In this document: positions 18,601-27,570 of the stretch, in pieces
Numbering within the stretch: the stretch's first letter is position 1
How the letters are laid out: each line of letters begins with the position of its first letter
Assembly (NCBI GenBank): GCA_918797485.1
Contig: CAKKNE010000005.1
Coordinates: 2,046,001-2,110,000, forward strand
Direction of reading: 5' to 3'
Source: Pelagomonas calceolata
Taxonomy: Eukaryota; Sar; Pelagophyceae; Pelagomonadales; Pelagomonadaceae
DNA: 64,000 bases
The notes under the pieces: generated by a model
Databases searched by the model: none
The model's input: only the letters and a program-made list of their open reading frames with translations
Told to the model about the DNA's origin: nothing
Made by a program: the position numbers and the translations under genes

Positions 18601-20058
18601 GCCGAACTCGGTGATGGCACCTCACCACATGCCTATCCTTCCCTGAAAAGGGATAATTTTTTGAAGTGCCTGGCCTCGCCAAAGGCGAACCTCGATCGCC
18701 ACATGATCAACATGATCGCCGCGCGCATCAAGGACAAGGACGGGAAGACCCCGACAAAGGGCGTCAAGGACGCGGTCTTTACGTGCCACCTCGAGAACTG
18801 TAAAAGACAAGTCCTGGAGCAGATTACTGGGTCGTCGATGGAGGAACATCTGAGACATATGTTGGGTAATGCCGAGAAGAAGCACGCTCAGGAGCAAGGC
18901 AGGACGGACGAATCTCGCTCAAAAATCTTACCGGCCAAAAAAGTGCACGAGCTGATTTCGGAAGCGAAGGAGCTGCCCCTGACGCGGCAGCAGCTCTTAG
19001 CGGTCATGTCCCTGCAGGCCGAATGCTCCATTGACGACGACGAAGTGTCAGATAGTAAACCCGTCGACATCGTACCGTTCTGTGCCAAAGCAGCCAAGAT
19101 GATCGCGGACTTTTTTGATGTTGGCCATACTAAAAGAAGAGCGCAGCTCGCGAATTCAGCGCGGACGAACGCCGACGAATTGTTAGGTGGGAGGCGGGCC
19201 GATGATCTCGAAGCTAAATTAACTTCAGCGTTCCAGCGGAAGGATTTACAGGGCCGGGGTCATATCAGTCTAGATGATTTCAGACAAGTGATCCAGTCGA
19301 TCACCATCCTAGATTTTACTAGAGGAGAGATCGCGGCTATTCTCACAAATGCGCCTCGCGACAAGGAGGGTCATGTCGTCTGGAACGAGTTCCTGACGCA
19401 AGCTCGGGACATCTTCGCGCTCATAGCCAAAGAGCGCCACGAAAAGGCTTTATCCATGCACGACGCGCACTTCGACCCCCACGGGGACGTCCAGCCTCTC
19501 GACGAGGACCAAGTCGTGGCCTTGGGACGAGCTTTGGCCGAGGCCGCATCTTTGGCAATTGATCCGAATGATCCAGACGCCTTCATCATCAATTTCGAAG
19601 AATTAAAAGTACCGGAACTCTTACAGGGAGGCAAGGCCGGCATGATGGCCGCTTTAGCTTCTCCCCAAGGCAAGGAGCCCGAGGTCGACGTCCTGGCCGA
19701 CGACCCCTGGGGGCGGTCGGAAGAGTGCGTTCTGGCCGAGGAGGAGCGCGACGTGGCCTGCGTCAACACTAATGATGAGGAGATCGATATTAATCACAAG
19801 GTCATGCCCCAGAACCGCGCGATGGCCGCGGACTTCGAACAACTGCAAAAGCGGATGCACATCAAGATTTTGAGGAACAAGGACATGGTCGAGATCGAGG
19901 CGACGTGCCAGGACACTTCTCATAAATTCGAACACGCCATGCGCATGCCGTCCATCGCGATCGTCGACTCGGAGCTGGGCCGGTCCTTCGTGAAGCGCGT
20001 CATGGCGAAGGTGCGCGTCGAGGTGAACGATGTGCTCGAGGAGCGGCTTAAGGTTTAG
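15696..20058 (+). CDS. Large multi-EF-hand calcium-binding protein (two exons)
   Basis: The exons are 15696-16876 and 16959-20058, giving 1426 residues. Exon 1 encodes a basic, helix-rich region with a Lys/Pro-rich segment (about 250-275) and then a short beta-type domain (TTEVWAAEPYTILTEVEV). The second exon restores a split EF-hand: exon 1 ends MFDLRVL + AA, and exon 2 adds G to give K-FKEADEDDSGELSHEEF. Other EF loops visible are ADEDGDGTISYEEF, FDVDGSGCLDGHEF, ADADAKGTIDRKEF, ADTDKNGSLSANEF and ADENDDGCISYSEF, with degenerate ones further on, so there are at least six hands. The domain order does not match a named family that I know. The role is presumably calcium sensing on a scaffold; a flagellar or cytoskeletal site is possible but unproven. 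The intron uses donor GTGTTG (16877) and acceptor CGCAG (16958). Confidence 0.8.
16877..16958 (+). other. Intron of the EF-hand gene carrying the 12-mer ACGCCATCGACG
   Basis: An 82-bp GT-AG intron, inferred because it rejoins a split EF-hand. It holds ACGCCATCGACG at about 16893, a 12-mer seen also in a predicted intron at 48090-48144, a predicted 5'UTR intron at 45212-45250, and the gap near 9906. Confidence 0.65.
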
Positions 20059-20453
20059 TTTTTGTAGGCCTGCTTTGCTTGGAGGTAGCCCACGCCCCGG
20101 CCCCCATGCGCGACGGTCCGCGTTCGCGCCGCCGCGGGGAAACCAACCGGGCGGGGCAGACGTCCCCGCGTCCTCCCCGGGAGCCGTCGAGCCGTGCCGT
20201 TATTAAGAGGCTGGGGGGCTCCGAAAAGTCAACGAAGGGCGAAAAGTTCAAGCGAAGGGCATCGTTATTAAGAGGCTGCACATCTTTGACTATCCGCCCC
20301 GTAAAAAGCGCCCGCCGGTCCCGCCGGCCCGAATCCCATCGCAACCGCCCGCTGGGGCAGCCCGGCGCTGGCGCGCGCCGCACCGCCGCCGGCGCGCGCC
20401 GCACGGTAGGTGAGTGCTGTCCGCAGCCCAAACGCGGCAAGAACAACTGCGGG
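20059..20453. other. Spacer upstream of RD-rich paralogue 1
   Basis: A very GC-rich spacer with no clear gene. Its part at about 20333-20405 is closely repeated at about 21512-21590, upstream of the second paralogue, so it belongs to the duplicated unit. Confidence 0.5.
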
Positions 20454-21003
20454 ATGGCCGGCCGCGGGCGCGGGATGGCCGGCCGCGGGCGCGGGACGGC
20501 CCTCGGGCCCGACGAACGCGATAACATCCGCGTGCAGCTCGACGTCCTGCGGGCGACGGCGCGGAACTCAAAGTTCAGGCCCCACACACGTCTCAGGCTA
20601 TTGGCGTCCACGCAGGCAGGACAGGCTCGACGAGCAAAGAGCCATCCTCCAGTCGCTCGCCGAGGCGAACGCGGAGGACCAGGCCCGCATCGCGCAGGAC
20701 GGCCCGGCGCTGCAGGAGACCGCCCAGCTTCTCGCGGACACCGAGGTCGTGTTGCAGGAAGCGAGAGAGAATTACGAGCGCGTGGCGCCTGCACCCGCGC
20801 CCCCCATTTCGCCCGAAACGGCGCCTGCGACGGCGCCGGCGCCGGCGCCGGCGCCCGCAACGGCGCCCGCAACGGCGCCGGACGCTGCTGCCGCGGGAAC
20901 TCCGGAGGCGACCCAGACGGACCGGCGGGACCGCGACCGCGACCCGTCCCGCGACCGCTCGCGATCCCGCGAGCGCCTGGGCCGACCGCGCCGGCGCGGC
21001 TAG
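20454..21003 (+). CDS. RD-rich coiled-coil protein, paralogue 1 (with GC-AG intron)
   Basis: The exons are 20454-20552 and 20620-21003, about 160 residues. The start is Gly/Arg-rich (MAGRGRG repeated). A helix follows (NIRVQLDVLR), continued after the intron as DRLDEQRAILQSLAEANAED and ALQETAQLLADTEVVLQEA. Next comes an Ala/Pro repeat and a C-terminal Arg/Asp tail (DRRDRDRDPSRDRSRS). The intron is inferred by comparison with paralogue 2, which reads straight through CTGCGG-GAC-CGGCTC. In this copy a 67-bp insert (20553-20619) separates CTGCGG from GACAGGCTC. It begins GCGACG and ends GGCAG, which changes the reading frame and is best read as a GC-AG intron. The alternative is a 67-bp insertion that broke the gene. 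The function is unknown. Confidence 0.5.
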
Positions 21004-21033
21004 ATACCCGTGCCGCCCGCGCCGCCCGCGACG

Positions 21034-21105
21034 GTGATGCAGAAGGTGCGCGTCGAGGTTTCTGATTCGCTGGAGGAGCGGCCAAGATTTAATTTGTACG
21101 GTAGA
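21034..21105 (+). pseudogene. Duplicated remnant of the EF-hand gene 3' end
   Basis: ATGCAGAAGGTGCGCGTCGA and the following 50 bases match the last codons and first 3'UTR bases of the EF-hand gene (20012-20075), with roughly three quarters of positions the same by eye. The rest of that gene is absent here. It marks the border of the tandem duplication and is not expected to be expressed as a protein. Confidence 0.6.
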
Positions 21106-21681
21106 GTTCTACGGTAGAGTGCCTAGGTAGAGTGCTCGCCACGCCCGAGCCCCCAGACGCCCCCAAGCCCCTAACCCGCCCCGGGTTGAGGTCTCCCTAA
21201 GCGAAAGTGCCGTATAACACATCCCGTCGACGGGATATGTTAGCTGGCCCGCAGGCGACGGCGGCGGGTCGTCGTCGCGACAGGCCGCGCGCGCGTCTCG
21301 GTAGAACCGGGCGGGAGGTGTCTCCACGTCCACCCCGACCCATGTAGCAGTGTCGTTATTGACATGGTCCGTGGTTGTTTGTCGGGCACGCGCAGTCAGG
21401 CGCTTCTAGACCGGGCACGCGCTCATGCAACACAAGCAGCCATCGTGCCGATTTTTAAGGCTTGGGGCTTCGTCCAAAGAAAGGCCCGCCGCCCCCGCCC
21501 CGGCGCGGCTCGAAATTCCGTTGCAACCGCCCGCCGGGGCAGCCCGGCGCTGGCGCGCGCCGCACCGCCACCGGCGCGCGCCGCACGGTGCCCGAAAAAG
21601 GCCGCGGCCGGCGCCGGCCCCTGCGCGCCCGCCGCGCTGGCACCGCACGAGTCGTCTCCGTAGTCGACCGCACCAATTGGG
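21106..21681. other. Spacer between the duplicated units
   Basis: No gene is supported in these 576 bases. The last 170 bases belong to the duplicated unit. The stretch ACATCCCGTCGACGGGATATGT at about 21218 is a near-perfect inverted repeat. Confidence 0.4.
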
Positions 21682-22032
21682 ATGGCCGAGCGCCGGCCCA
21701 ACGACCACAATAACATCCGCGTGCAGCTCGACGTGCTGCGGGACCGGCTCGCGGAGCAGCGGGCCATCCTCGACACGCTCGTCGAGGCGAACGCCGAGGA
21801 CGGCCCGGCTCTGCAGGAGACCGCCCAGCTTCTCGCGGACACCGAGGTCGCGTTGCAGGAAGCGAGGGAGGAGTACAAGAGGCGCACGCAAGCGACGCCT
21901 GCATCGGCGCCCGCAACGGCGCCGGACGGACCTCCGGAGGCAACCCAGACGGACCGGCGGGACCGCGACCGCGACCCGTCCCGCGACCGCTCGCGGTCAC
22001 CGACCGCGCCGTCGCGGCTAGATACCAGCTGA
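21682..22032 (+). CDS. RD-rich coiled-coil protein, paralogue 2 (intronless)
   Basis: 116 residues, single exon. It has the same order as paralogue 1: a short start (MAERRPNDHN), the helix NIRVQLDVLRDRLAEQRAIL and EANAEDGPALQETAQLLAD, a short Ala/Pro stretch, and the Arg/Asp tail (TDRRDRDRDPSRDRSRS). The Ala/Pro repeat is shorter than in paralogue 1, and the 67-bp insert is missing. Conservation of the frame and of the helix between the two copies is the main evidence that this small gene is real. The heptad-like helix suggests self-association, and the RD/RS-type tail resembles tails of RNA-binding or splicing-associated proteins, but no function can be assigned. Confidence 0.55.
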   Translation: MAERRPNDHNNIRVQLDVLRDRLAEQRAILDTLVEANAEDGPALQETAQLLADTEVALQEAREEYKRRTQATPASAPATAPDGPPEATQTDRRDRDRDPSRDRSRSPTAPSRLDTS

Positions 22033-22314
22033 GGCACCGGACGTCGGCGCTGCTCACCACCTGCTATTGACTTTTAACATAACTGCTCTTGACTTCTGAA
22101 CCGTCGCGGCCCTGGGATTCCCTCGCCGTCGTCGCCTCCGAGCTAACACTCGAGGCGACGGCGTATGAGGGCCGGGGGCGGGGCGGGAGTACGTGCGGGC
22201 GTGCGGTCACGCAGGTAGGAAATTCCCGCCACCGTCGACGGGGGCCCCGACGCTACTCCGAATACAAGTAGCATCCTCTATATGCAACACGTCGGGGGCA
22301 AAGGGGGATTCGAG

Positions 22315-23568
22315 TCACCCGCGGCGCTCGAGCGACGGGTCCACGGGCGCGCGCGCCTCCGCGTCGCGGTCGAACGTGTGCTGGATGATGGCGTTGTCGG
22401 AACCATCAGAAATTAACGTGTCCGCGGACGCGCAGAGCGACCCGATCCAGACCTTGAAGCCCTGGAAGCCGTAGAGCGCGCGCGGCTCCCTCGCCGCTGA
22501 ATCCCAGACCCGGATCGAGCCGTCGCGCGACGCCGTGCACACGATGCCGCCACACGGTGGCGCGCACATGGCCACGACGGCGTCGCCGTGCGGCGGGAGC
22601 AACCGATCGGCCTTCGTCTCCAGGATCAATTGCGACGGGTGAATCGCGAACGTGTCCACACAAAGCTTGCGTCTGACAACAGACCCGTCGGCGCCGCCCA
22701 CGAAGAGGTGGCCGTCGCTCACCAATAAGCTTCGACACCCCGCCCCCGTCGCCGTGGTGAACGGCTCGCACAGTTCCTCTCCACTATTCACGTCCAGGGC
22801 GTAGACCTCGCCATCCGAAAAGCCAACCACACAAGCGTCTCTTTCTTCGTCCAGGATGACGGTGAGCGCCGCCGCATCGTTTTTCGAGGACCAGGTCGCT
22901 TTCCACTCTTCGTCCACACAAGCGAAGCCTTGGATCGAGCCATCTAACGCGCACGCCACCAGCGTCTTGCCGTCGTCCGCTACGGCTACCGAGGACACCG
23001 TCGATCCTACCGATACATCTAGTGTAGTAACAGCTTCGAGGGTCAGCGAATCGCCCTTCGGAATAGCTTGGTGCACCTGGACCTGGCCGCCGCGCCCACC
23101 ACTGACCACAACGCGCCCGGCCATGTCGATGGCCGTGACGCCGCCGCCGTCGTAGGCGCCGTGGAGCTTTGAGAGGTCCTGGCCTTCGACCGCGCGAGGA
23201 TGCGCTTTGACGACGTCCGCTCTCGACGGTCCTTGCCCGACCCGGCAGCACCCCACGCCCCCGGACGCCGTCCCAAAAGCCACGGTGCCTCCATCAAAGG
23301 CCATGCGCCGCACCCAGTCCGACGCTGCCACCGCGACTGTGGAGGAACATCCCCCAGTGCGCCACCTTTCTAAGGTCTGCGCTCTATCGGCCTCGACGTC
23401 GGACTGCCTCGCTCGTAGCTCCTGATAGAGCGACGCCATCTCGTCGCTGTCGATGGGCTTTTCGTGTAGCCGCGTCCGTTGGAGCCGGCTGTTCTTCGGA
23501 TTGGCACGTGGCACGAGCGCGTGCGTCGCGGCTAGCGCGAGGAGGAGGGATTTGTATGTAAGCGGCAT
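22315..23568 (-). CDS. Plastid-targeted WD40/beta-propeller protein
   Basis: A 417-residue protein. The first 18 residues (MPLTYKSLLLALAATHA) form a signal peptide with a likely cut before LVPRANPKNSR, a basic transit-like stretch, so import into a secondary plastid is expected. A short charged helix (EMASLYQELRARQSDVEADR) leads into six or seven WD40-type repeats: ITAIDMAG-type strands, VAVADDGKTLVACALDGSI, CVVGFSDGEVYALDVNSGEE, and the best-kept repeat VCTASRDGSIRVWDSA. It has no catalytic motif and is likely a scaffold. Similar plastid-predicted WD proteins occur in other heterokont algae as far as I recall, but the partner is not known. The gene is convergent with the RD-rich duplication and divergent from the carrier gene. 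Confidence 0.7.
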   Translation of the reverse strand: MPLTYKSLLLALAATHALVPRANPKNSRLQRTRLHEKPIDSDEMASLYQELRARQSDVEADRAQTLERWRTGGCSSTVAVAASDWVRRMAFDGGTVAFGTASGGVGCCRVGQGPSRADVVKAHPRAVEGQDLSKLHGAYDGGGVTAIDMAGRVVVSGGRGGQVQVHQAIPKGDSLTLEAVTTLDVSVGSTVSSVAVADDGKTLVACALDGSIQGFACVDEEWKATWSSKNDAAALTVILDEERDACVVGFSDGEVYALDVNSGEELCEPFTTATGAGCRSLLVSDGHLFVGGADGSVVRRKLCVDTFAIHPSQLILETKADRLLPPHGDAVVAMCAPPCGGIVCTASRDGSIRVWDSAAREPRALYGFQGFKVWIGSLCASADTLISDGSDNAIIQHTFDRDAEARAPVDPSLERRG

Positions 23569-24232
23569 GGTTGCGGCGGTGTGCGTTATGTAGCGCGCGC
23601 GTCGTCTGGGCTTTCTGCGGCCAGCTAAAGTTCGCAGCGTGTCCGTGCGTCGGAATGGCTCGCCGCGCGTTGCGAATCGACGAGTATGAGTGTGGTTGAG
23701 ATTTTGCCGGTGCGCACACGTGGATTCTTGTGAATGGGTGCTGCCTCAGGCGCGATTTAGGTCCAGAGCTTAAATTTGCGGCCGGGCAGCGCGCGTTTTC
23801 CGGTCCGCAAGAACACCCTTGCAACGCGTCCAGGTAAGTCTCCGGACGGCTCCCGTTGGCGGTTTCGGGCATCTGCGCTTGTACTGGAACACCGCGCGCG
23901 GCGCGCGTGACAAAAAGCCGCCGGCCGTTGCGCTAACGAGACGTCCCAGGGAGACCTCTCCAGGCACGTGTCTCGACGCAGCTGCCTTCACAAGCTCCGC
24001 GCACATCAGGTGATGGCTGATGCCATTTTTGGGTGCTAAAAACACCTCCCGAGTGCTGCAAAATTGCAGCAGATTACGCCTTCGCTGCGACCTCTGGAAC
24101 CATCATTCATCGCTGCATTCGTTTCCGCGAGCGTTGCCGCAGTCCTTCGTGCCTGCACTGCCATTGCATATAGCAGTGCTGCACCAAAGCGATCGCAGCG
24201 CACCACAGCGACGCGATAGCACTCGGAAAACC
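23569..24232. other. Divergent intergenic region, 664 bp
   Basis: The longest gap with no gene. It separates the plastid WD40 gene and the mitochondrial carrier gene and should contain both promoters. I see neither the recurrent element nor a convincing small gene. The upstream in-frame extension of the carrier gene has no homology-like features. Confidence 0.45.
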
Positions 24233-25135
24233 ATGGACCGCTACGCCGTGCTCCAGCGTTTAACAGATGCGCAGAACGCTCTATTAGGAGTAGCCGCCGG
24301 CGCGATCGAGGCGGCGTCCACGCAGCCGCTGACGTACACGAAGAACTGCATCCAGCAGAAGGTCCGAGTGTCCCTAGACCCGCGCATCATGTACCGCGGC
24401 ACGCCGGCGTCGATGCTGGCGGATGGCACGCTGATCGGCGCCCAGTTCTGGGTCTGCGGGTTCCTGCAAAAATTGATAGTGAAGGGCAATCCCCGCGATT
24501 TGACGTTCGCGGAGGAGGTCGGGTCGGCCTATCTCGCTGGTTTCGCGAGTGGCGTGCCTTGTACGGTCCTGGAACTGACGATGATCCAGCAGCAGCGGTT
24601 CGGGGGGACGCTGCCGGGCACGTTGCGACGGCTTTACGAGCGGAATGGATTGTCAGGCTTGTTCCGAGGTTTTATTCCTGCGTCGCAGCGCGAAGCGTTC
24701 TTCGCGGTGGGTTATCTCGGCCTGTCGCCGCGCGTCGAACGGGTCTGCGACTCGCTGGAGATGTCGCCGACGGCGGGCGTCGCGGCCGGTTCTATTGCTT
24801 CTGGTGTATTATGTGCCGCGCTGACGCATCCTTTTGATACTTGTAAGAGCATCATCCAGGGCGACCTCGAGTGCGGCGGCCTCTCGGCGACGGCGCGAGC
24901 ATTGTACGCGGAGAACGGGATACAGGGCTTCTTCCGCGGCTACCCGGCGCGCGCGGCCATGATCTGCTGCTGTTTTTTCATCTTCAATGTTGGTGGGCGG
25001 CGTCCCTTTTTCATACGCGTGGCATCGCGCCGACGGCTCATACGGCATCGATCCGCGCAGGAGACGAAGCTGCGGCTCGGCGTGGCGCTCTTCCCCGGCC
25101 GGCTCCTCGACAAGCCACGGGAGGACGTAAAATAA
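24233..25135 (+). CDS. Mitochondrial carrier family (SLC25-like) protein
   Basis: A transporter of the mitochondrial inner membrane or another organelle. The chosen ATG is 24233, right before the first repeat. Three carrier repeats are visible. Repeat 1 is degenerate (ASTQPLTYTKN). Repeat 2 has lost most of the signature (GVPCTVLELTMIQQQ), with GLSGLFRGFIPASQRE. Repeat 3 is canonical, HPFDTCKSIIQGD, with GIQGFFRGYPARAAMICC. After FFIFN a 72-bp stretch (24989-25060, GTTGGT...CGCAG) has no stop and keeps the frame. Removing it gives FIFN-ETKLRLG, as carriers usually end. This is probably an intron, giving 276 residues rather than 300. The degenerate P-x-D/E-x-x-K/R motifs suggest a divergent subfamily, and the substrate cannot be inferred. 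Confidence 0.78.
   Translation: MDRYAVLQRLTDAQNALLGVAAGAIEAASTQPLTYTKNCIQQKVRVSLDPRIMYRGTPASMLADGTLIGAQFWVCGFLQKLIVKGNPRDLTFAEEVGSAYLAGFASGVPCTVLELTMIQQQRFGGTLPGTLRRLYERNGLSGLFRGFIPASQREAFFAVGYLGLSPRVERVCDSLEMSPTAGVAAGSIASGVLCAALTHPFDTCKSIIQGDLECGGLSATARALYAENGIQGFFRGYPARAAMICCCFFIFNVGGRRPFFIRVASRRRLIRHRSAQETKLRLGVALFPGRLLDKPREDVK
24989..25060 (+). other. Predicted in-frame intron of the carrier gene
   Basis: 72 bases with GT and CGCAG ends, divisible by three and free of stops, so retention would still give a full protein. The encoded residues (basic, VGGRRPFFIRV) interrupt an otherwise typical carrier C-terminus. Confidence 0.55.
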
Positions 25136-25155
25136 TTCACACAAAAGGGTAGTTA

Positions 25156-25617
25156 CTAGCCGCTTGCTTCAGCTTCCTTCTTGGACTCCTGCTTCGCCTT
25201 GTAGTCGGCGATGGCGGCGTTGATCGCGTCCTCGGCGAGCATGGAGCAGTGCAGTTTTACGGGAGGCAAATTCAAGTGCGCCGCAATTTCTTTATTGGTG
25301 ATGATGGACTCGTCGCCGATGTTCCGGCCCTTGACCCATTCCGACGCGACGGACGACGACGCGATGGCGCTCCCGCACCCAAAGGTCTTGAACTTCGCAT
25401 CCACAATGTTCCCGTCGTCGTCCACTTTAATCTGCAGCTTCATGACGTCGCCGCAGGCGGGGGCGCCCACTAAGCCAGTACCAACATCTTTGGCGTCCTT
25501 GTCGAGGCTCCCGACGTTGAGGGGCTTCTCGAAGTGGTCGATGACCTCCTGGTGGTAGGGTCTCAGAACGAAACGCGTGGCGACGCGCGCGAGGGGGCGC
25601 GCTGCACAGCGGAGCAT
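25156..25617 (-). CDS. ISCU: Mitochondrial iron-sulfur cluster scaffold ISCU/IscU
   Basis: A 153-residue scaffold on which Fe-S clusters are built in mitochondria by NFS1/ISD11, frataxin and ferredoxin. A short basic, Ala/Arg-rich presequence (MLRCAARPLARVATRFVL) leads into YHQEVIDHFEKPLNVGSLD. The three cluster-binding cysteines are in place: GAPACGDVMKLQ, KTFGCGSAIASSS and KLHCSMLAEDAI. LPPVK, the Hsp70 chaperone recognition motif, precedes the third. The length and sequence are typical of the family. The gene is tail-to-tail with the carrier gene (about 20 bases apart) and divergent from ALG6, sharing an intergenic region that contains one copy of the recurrent element. Confidence 0.97.
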   Translation of the reverse strand: MLRCAARPLARVATRFVLRPYHQEVIDHFEKPLNVGSLDKDAKDVGTGLVGAPACGDVMKLQIKVDDDGNIVDAKFKTFGCGSAIASSSVASEWVKGRNIGDESIITNKEIAAHLNLPPVKLHCSMLAEDAINAAIADYKAKQESKKEAEASG

Positions 25618-25780
25618 GGTTTGCTCTCTTTGGCGTCAGGCGTGTCAGGGAGCGCGGCGGGCGTCCCGGCGGCTTCGCTGGCTAATCCTTAGCGATGACG
25701 GCGTACAAGTGAATCGTAATTTGCGTCAGCGCGCGCTCTACAAGCCCAGACGACGCGGAGCAAGGTGCTTTGCCCTCGGA

Positions 25781-25806
25781 TTCCTAGTGCCTTACAGGCC
25801 GCTAGG
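25781..25806 (-). promoter_or_regulatory. Recurrent promoter-proximal element, copy 2 (diverged)
   Basis: TTCCTAGTGCCTTAC with CCGCTAGG, two or three changes from consensus. It lies between ISCU (164 bases from its start) and ALG6 (180 bases from its start). The rest of this 368-base gap shows no gene. Confidence 0.45.
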
Positions 25807-25985
25807 ATTATTGTTTGCTCTGGCGCTTTGCAAGCCGCAGCACACGGCACAAAGCATCAGAATACGCAGCGCGACGCTTGTACGCCGCCGTCACTGCCAC
25901 ATCCTCAAACAGTGCAAGAACGCGGTGCCGCAACGCCGCGCTGGGCCACAATCCGCCCACACACCTTGAGAACACAAACGCAACG

Positions 25986-27560
25986 ATGCTCCAGACGCCC
26001 CACACGCCCGAAAAGGACGCCGCCTTCGTGAGCCGCATCCGCCGCTACGACTCGACGGAGTGGGCCTCGCCGCAAGTGACGCCGACGAGCGGCGAGCGAT
26101 TGGTCGCCGCGCGCGCGCTGGGCCTGACGCCGTCGCCGCCGCGGAGCCGCAACCCGAGCCCTCCTTCACAACAACGCCAGTCGCCGTCTTTAATTTGGGC
26201 CGCCGTCGCGCTTGGTTTACTCGTGCGGCACGCGTGTTCGCTGCATCCCTACAGCGGTGAGGGCGACCCGCCGCGCTACGGCGACTACGAGGCCCACCGC
26301 CACTGGATGGAGATCACGCACCACCTCCCCTTGAACCAGTGGTACGCGTACGACACGGAGTACTGGGGCTTGGATTATCCGCCGCTGATGGCCTACATTG
26401 AAAAAATACTTGGTTTTCTATCGCATGCCTACGACCCGGCGAGCGTGGCGCTCGATTCGTCGAGAGGCTACGAAGAGATCCATCACCGCGCGTTCATGCG
26501 TTTTACGGTTTTAGTTGTTGACGCGTTGGTGGCCGTGTCGGCCTTCGTCGCCCTCGCGTGCAAGCTGGAGGCCACGACTAAAAGACGCTCATTACTGATA
26601 GCGCTCTGCGTCCTCGCGCCGGCGCCGATCCTGGTGGACCACGGCCACTTCCAGTACAACTGCCTCCCGCTCGGGCTGACGTTGTGGAGTGCTTTATTCA
26701 TCGACGACCGGCCCTGCCTCGCGTCATTCTTATTCACGCTCGCGCTCCACTCGAAGCAGACGGCGCTCTACTACGCGCCGGCCGTCTTCTGCGAATTGCT
26801 AGGACGAAACTTGGAGGTCAAGAAGATCGTCTGTTTAGGCGTGGTCGTGCTCATGACATCACTCCTACTGTGGCTCCCGCTGATCAAAGAGGGCGTCGCG
26901 TTCCAAGCCTTGCGGCGCTGCTTCCCCGTCGCGCGCGGCGTCTTCGAGGACAAGGTCGGCAACGCGTGGTACGCCGCGCAAGTGTTTCTGCGGGCGCGCG
27001 ACCGGCTCGACCAATCGTCACTCATAAAAGTCGCGGCAGTCTTGACGGCGTTGGGTTCCTTCGCGCCGTGTTTATTAAGGTGCCGCCGCGTCGCGCGGGG
27101 CCAGGACCGATCCCTAGCGAATATCTTGCGGTCGCTGCACGTCTCCGCATTGGCCTTCTTCCTCTTCTCGTACCACGTCCACGAGAAGGGGATCCTCGTG
27201 CCGCTCTACCCTTTATTACCATTGAGTTTGGCGGAGCGGGACTACGCCGCGGCGTTTTCGCTGCTATCGGCGTTCACGCTGCTGCCCTTGTTACAGTACG
27301 AGGGTTTGGCGCTTGCCTACGGCGCTTCTGTCGCTTTATACGTCCTGGCTTGGTACGATCATAAACCAAGAAGGGCGTTCGCGGCCTTCGCGGGTCTCGT
27401 GCCGCTCCATTTTGTGCCCCTCGTGGTCCCGCCGCCGGCGCGCTACCCGGACTTGTATCCGGCGCTCGTCGCGCTGTTGGGCGCGGCCGGCTTCGGCCTC
27501 GCTTATATCATGGTGGCTTTGCATGAATTGAAGCCGTGGCGGCGGGGCAAAGTGGACTAA
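25986..27560 (+). CDS. ALG6: Dolichyl-P-Glc:Man9GlcNAc2-PP-dolichol alpha-1,3-glucosyltransferase, ALG6-like
   Basis: A 524-residue ER membrane enzyme of the ALG6/ALG8 (GT57) family that adds glucose to the lipid-linked N-glycan precursor. The cytosolic N-terminus (about 60 residues) is Ser/Pro-rich. Then come a first membrane helix and the lumenal signature: GDPPRYGDYEAHRHWMEIT, NQWYAYDTEYWGLDYPPLMA. Further marks are PILVDHGHFQYNCLPLG and about ten later membrane spans. The GDYEAxRHWMEIT and YWGLDYPP motifs fit ALG6 rather than ALG8. The chosen ATG is 25986; the open frame upstream to 25815 looks like 5'UTR. With the glycosyltransferases further along, this shows an active N-glycan and secretory pathway, though the genes are not clustered. 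Confidence 0.93.
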   Translation: MLQTPHTPEKDAAFVSRIRRYDSTEWASPQVTPTSGERLVAARALGLTPSPPRSRNPSPPSQQRQSPSLIWAAVALGLLVRHACSLHPYSGEGDPPRYGDYEAHRHWMEITHHLPLNQWYAYDTEYWGLDYPPLMAYIEKILGFLSHAYDPASVALDSSRGYEEIHHRAFMRFTVLVVDALVAVSAFVALACKLEATTKRRSLLIALCVLAPAPILVDHGHFQYNCLPLGLTLWSALFIDDRPCLASFLFTLALHSKQTALYYAPAVFCELLGRNLEVKKIVCLGVVVLMTSLLLWLPLIKEGVAFQALRRCFPVARGVFEDKVGNAWYAAQVFLRARDRLDQSSLIKVAAVLTALGSFAPCLLRCRRVARGQDRSLANILRSLHVSALAFFLFSYHVHEKGILVPLYPLLPLSLAERDYAAAFSLLSAFTLLPLLQYEGLALAYGASVALYVLAWYDHKPRRAFAAFAGLVPLHFVPLVVPPPARYPDLYPALVALLGAAGFGLAYIMVALHELKPWRRGKVD

Positions 27561-27570
27561 TGATATTTAA

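Larger units (their letters stand above)
20333..22032 (+). repeat. Tandem segmental duplication (two divergent units)
   Basis: Two diverged units lie head-to-tail with an offset of about 1.2 kb. The segment at about 20333-20405 (CGCAACCGCCCGC then a CGGCGCTGGCGCGCG run) recurs at about 21512-21590. The coding region at 20524-21003 recurs at 21713-22032. The 3' end of the upstream EF-hand gene (20008-20070) recurs at about 21034-21105. A unit made of the EF-gene tail plus a small RD-rich gene therefore seems to have been copied. Confidence 0.7.

Noticed and set aside
20079-21065. Long single frames (328 and 345 residues) across the RD-rich duplication
   Set aside because: They ignore the frame kept between the two paralogues and consist mostly of Arg/Pro/Gly shadow sequence.
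22296-22318. GATTCGAGTC resembling a tRNA B box
   Set aside because: No A box or cloverleaf can be folded upstream, and it overlaps the end of a coding region.
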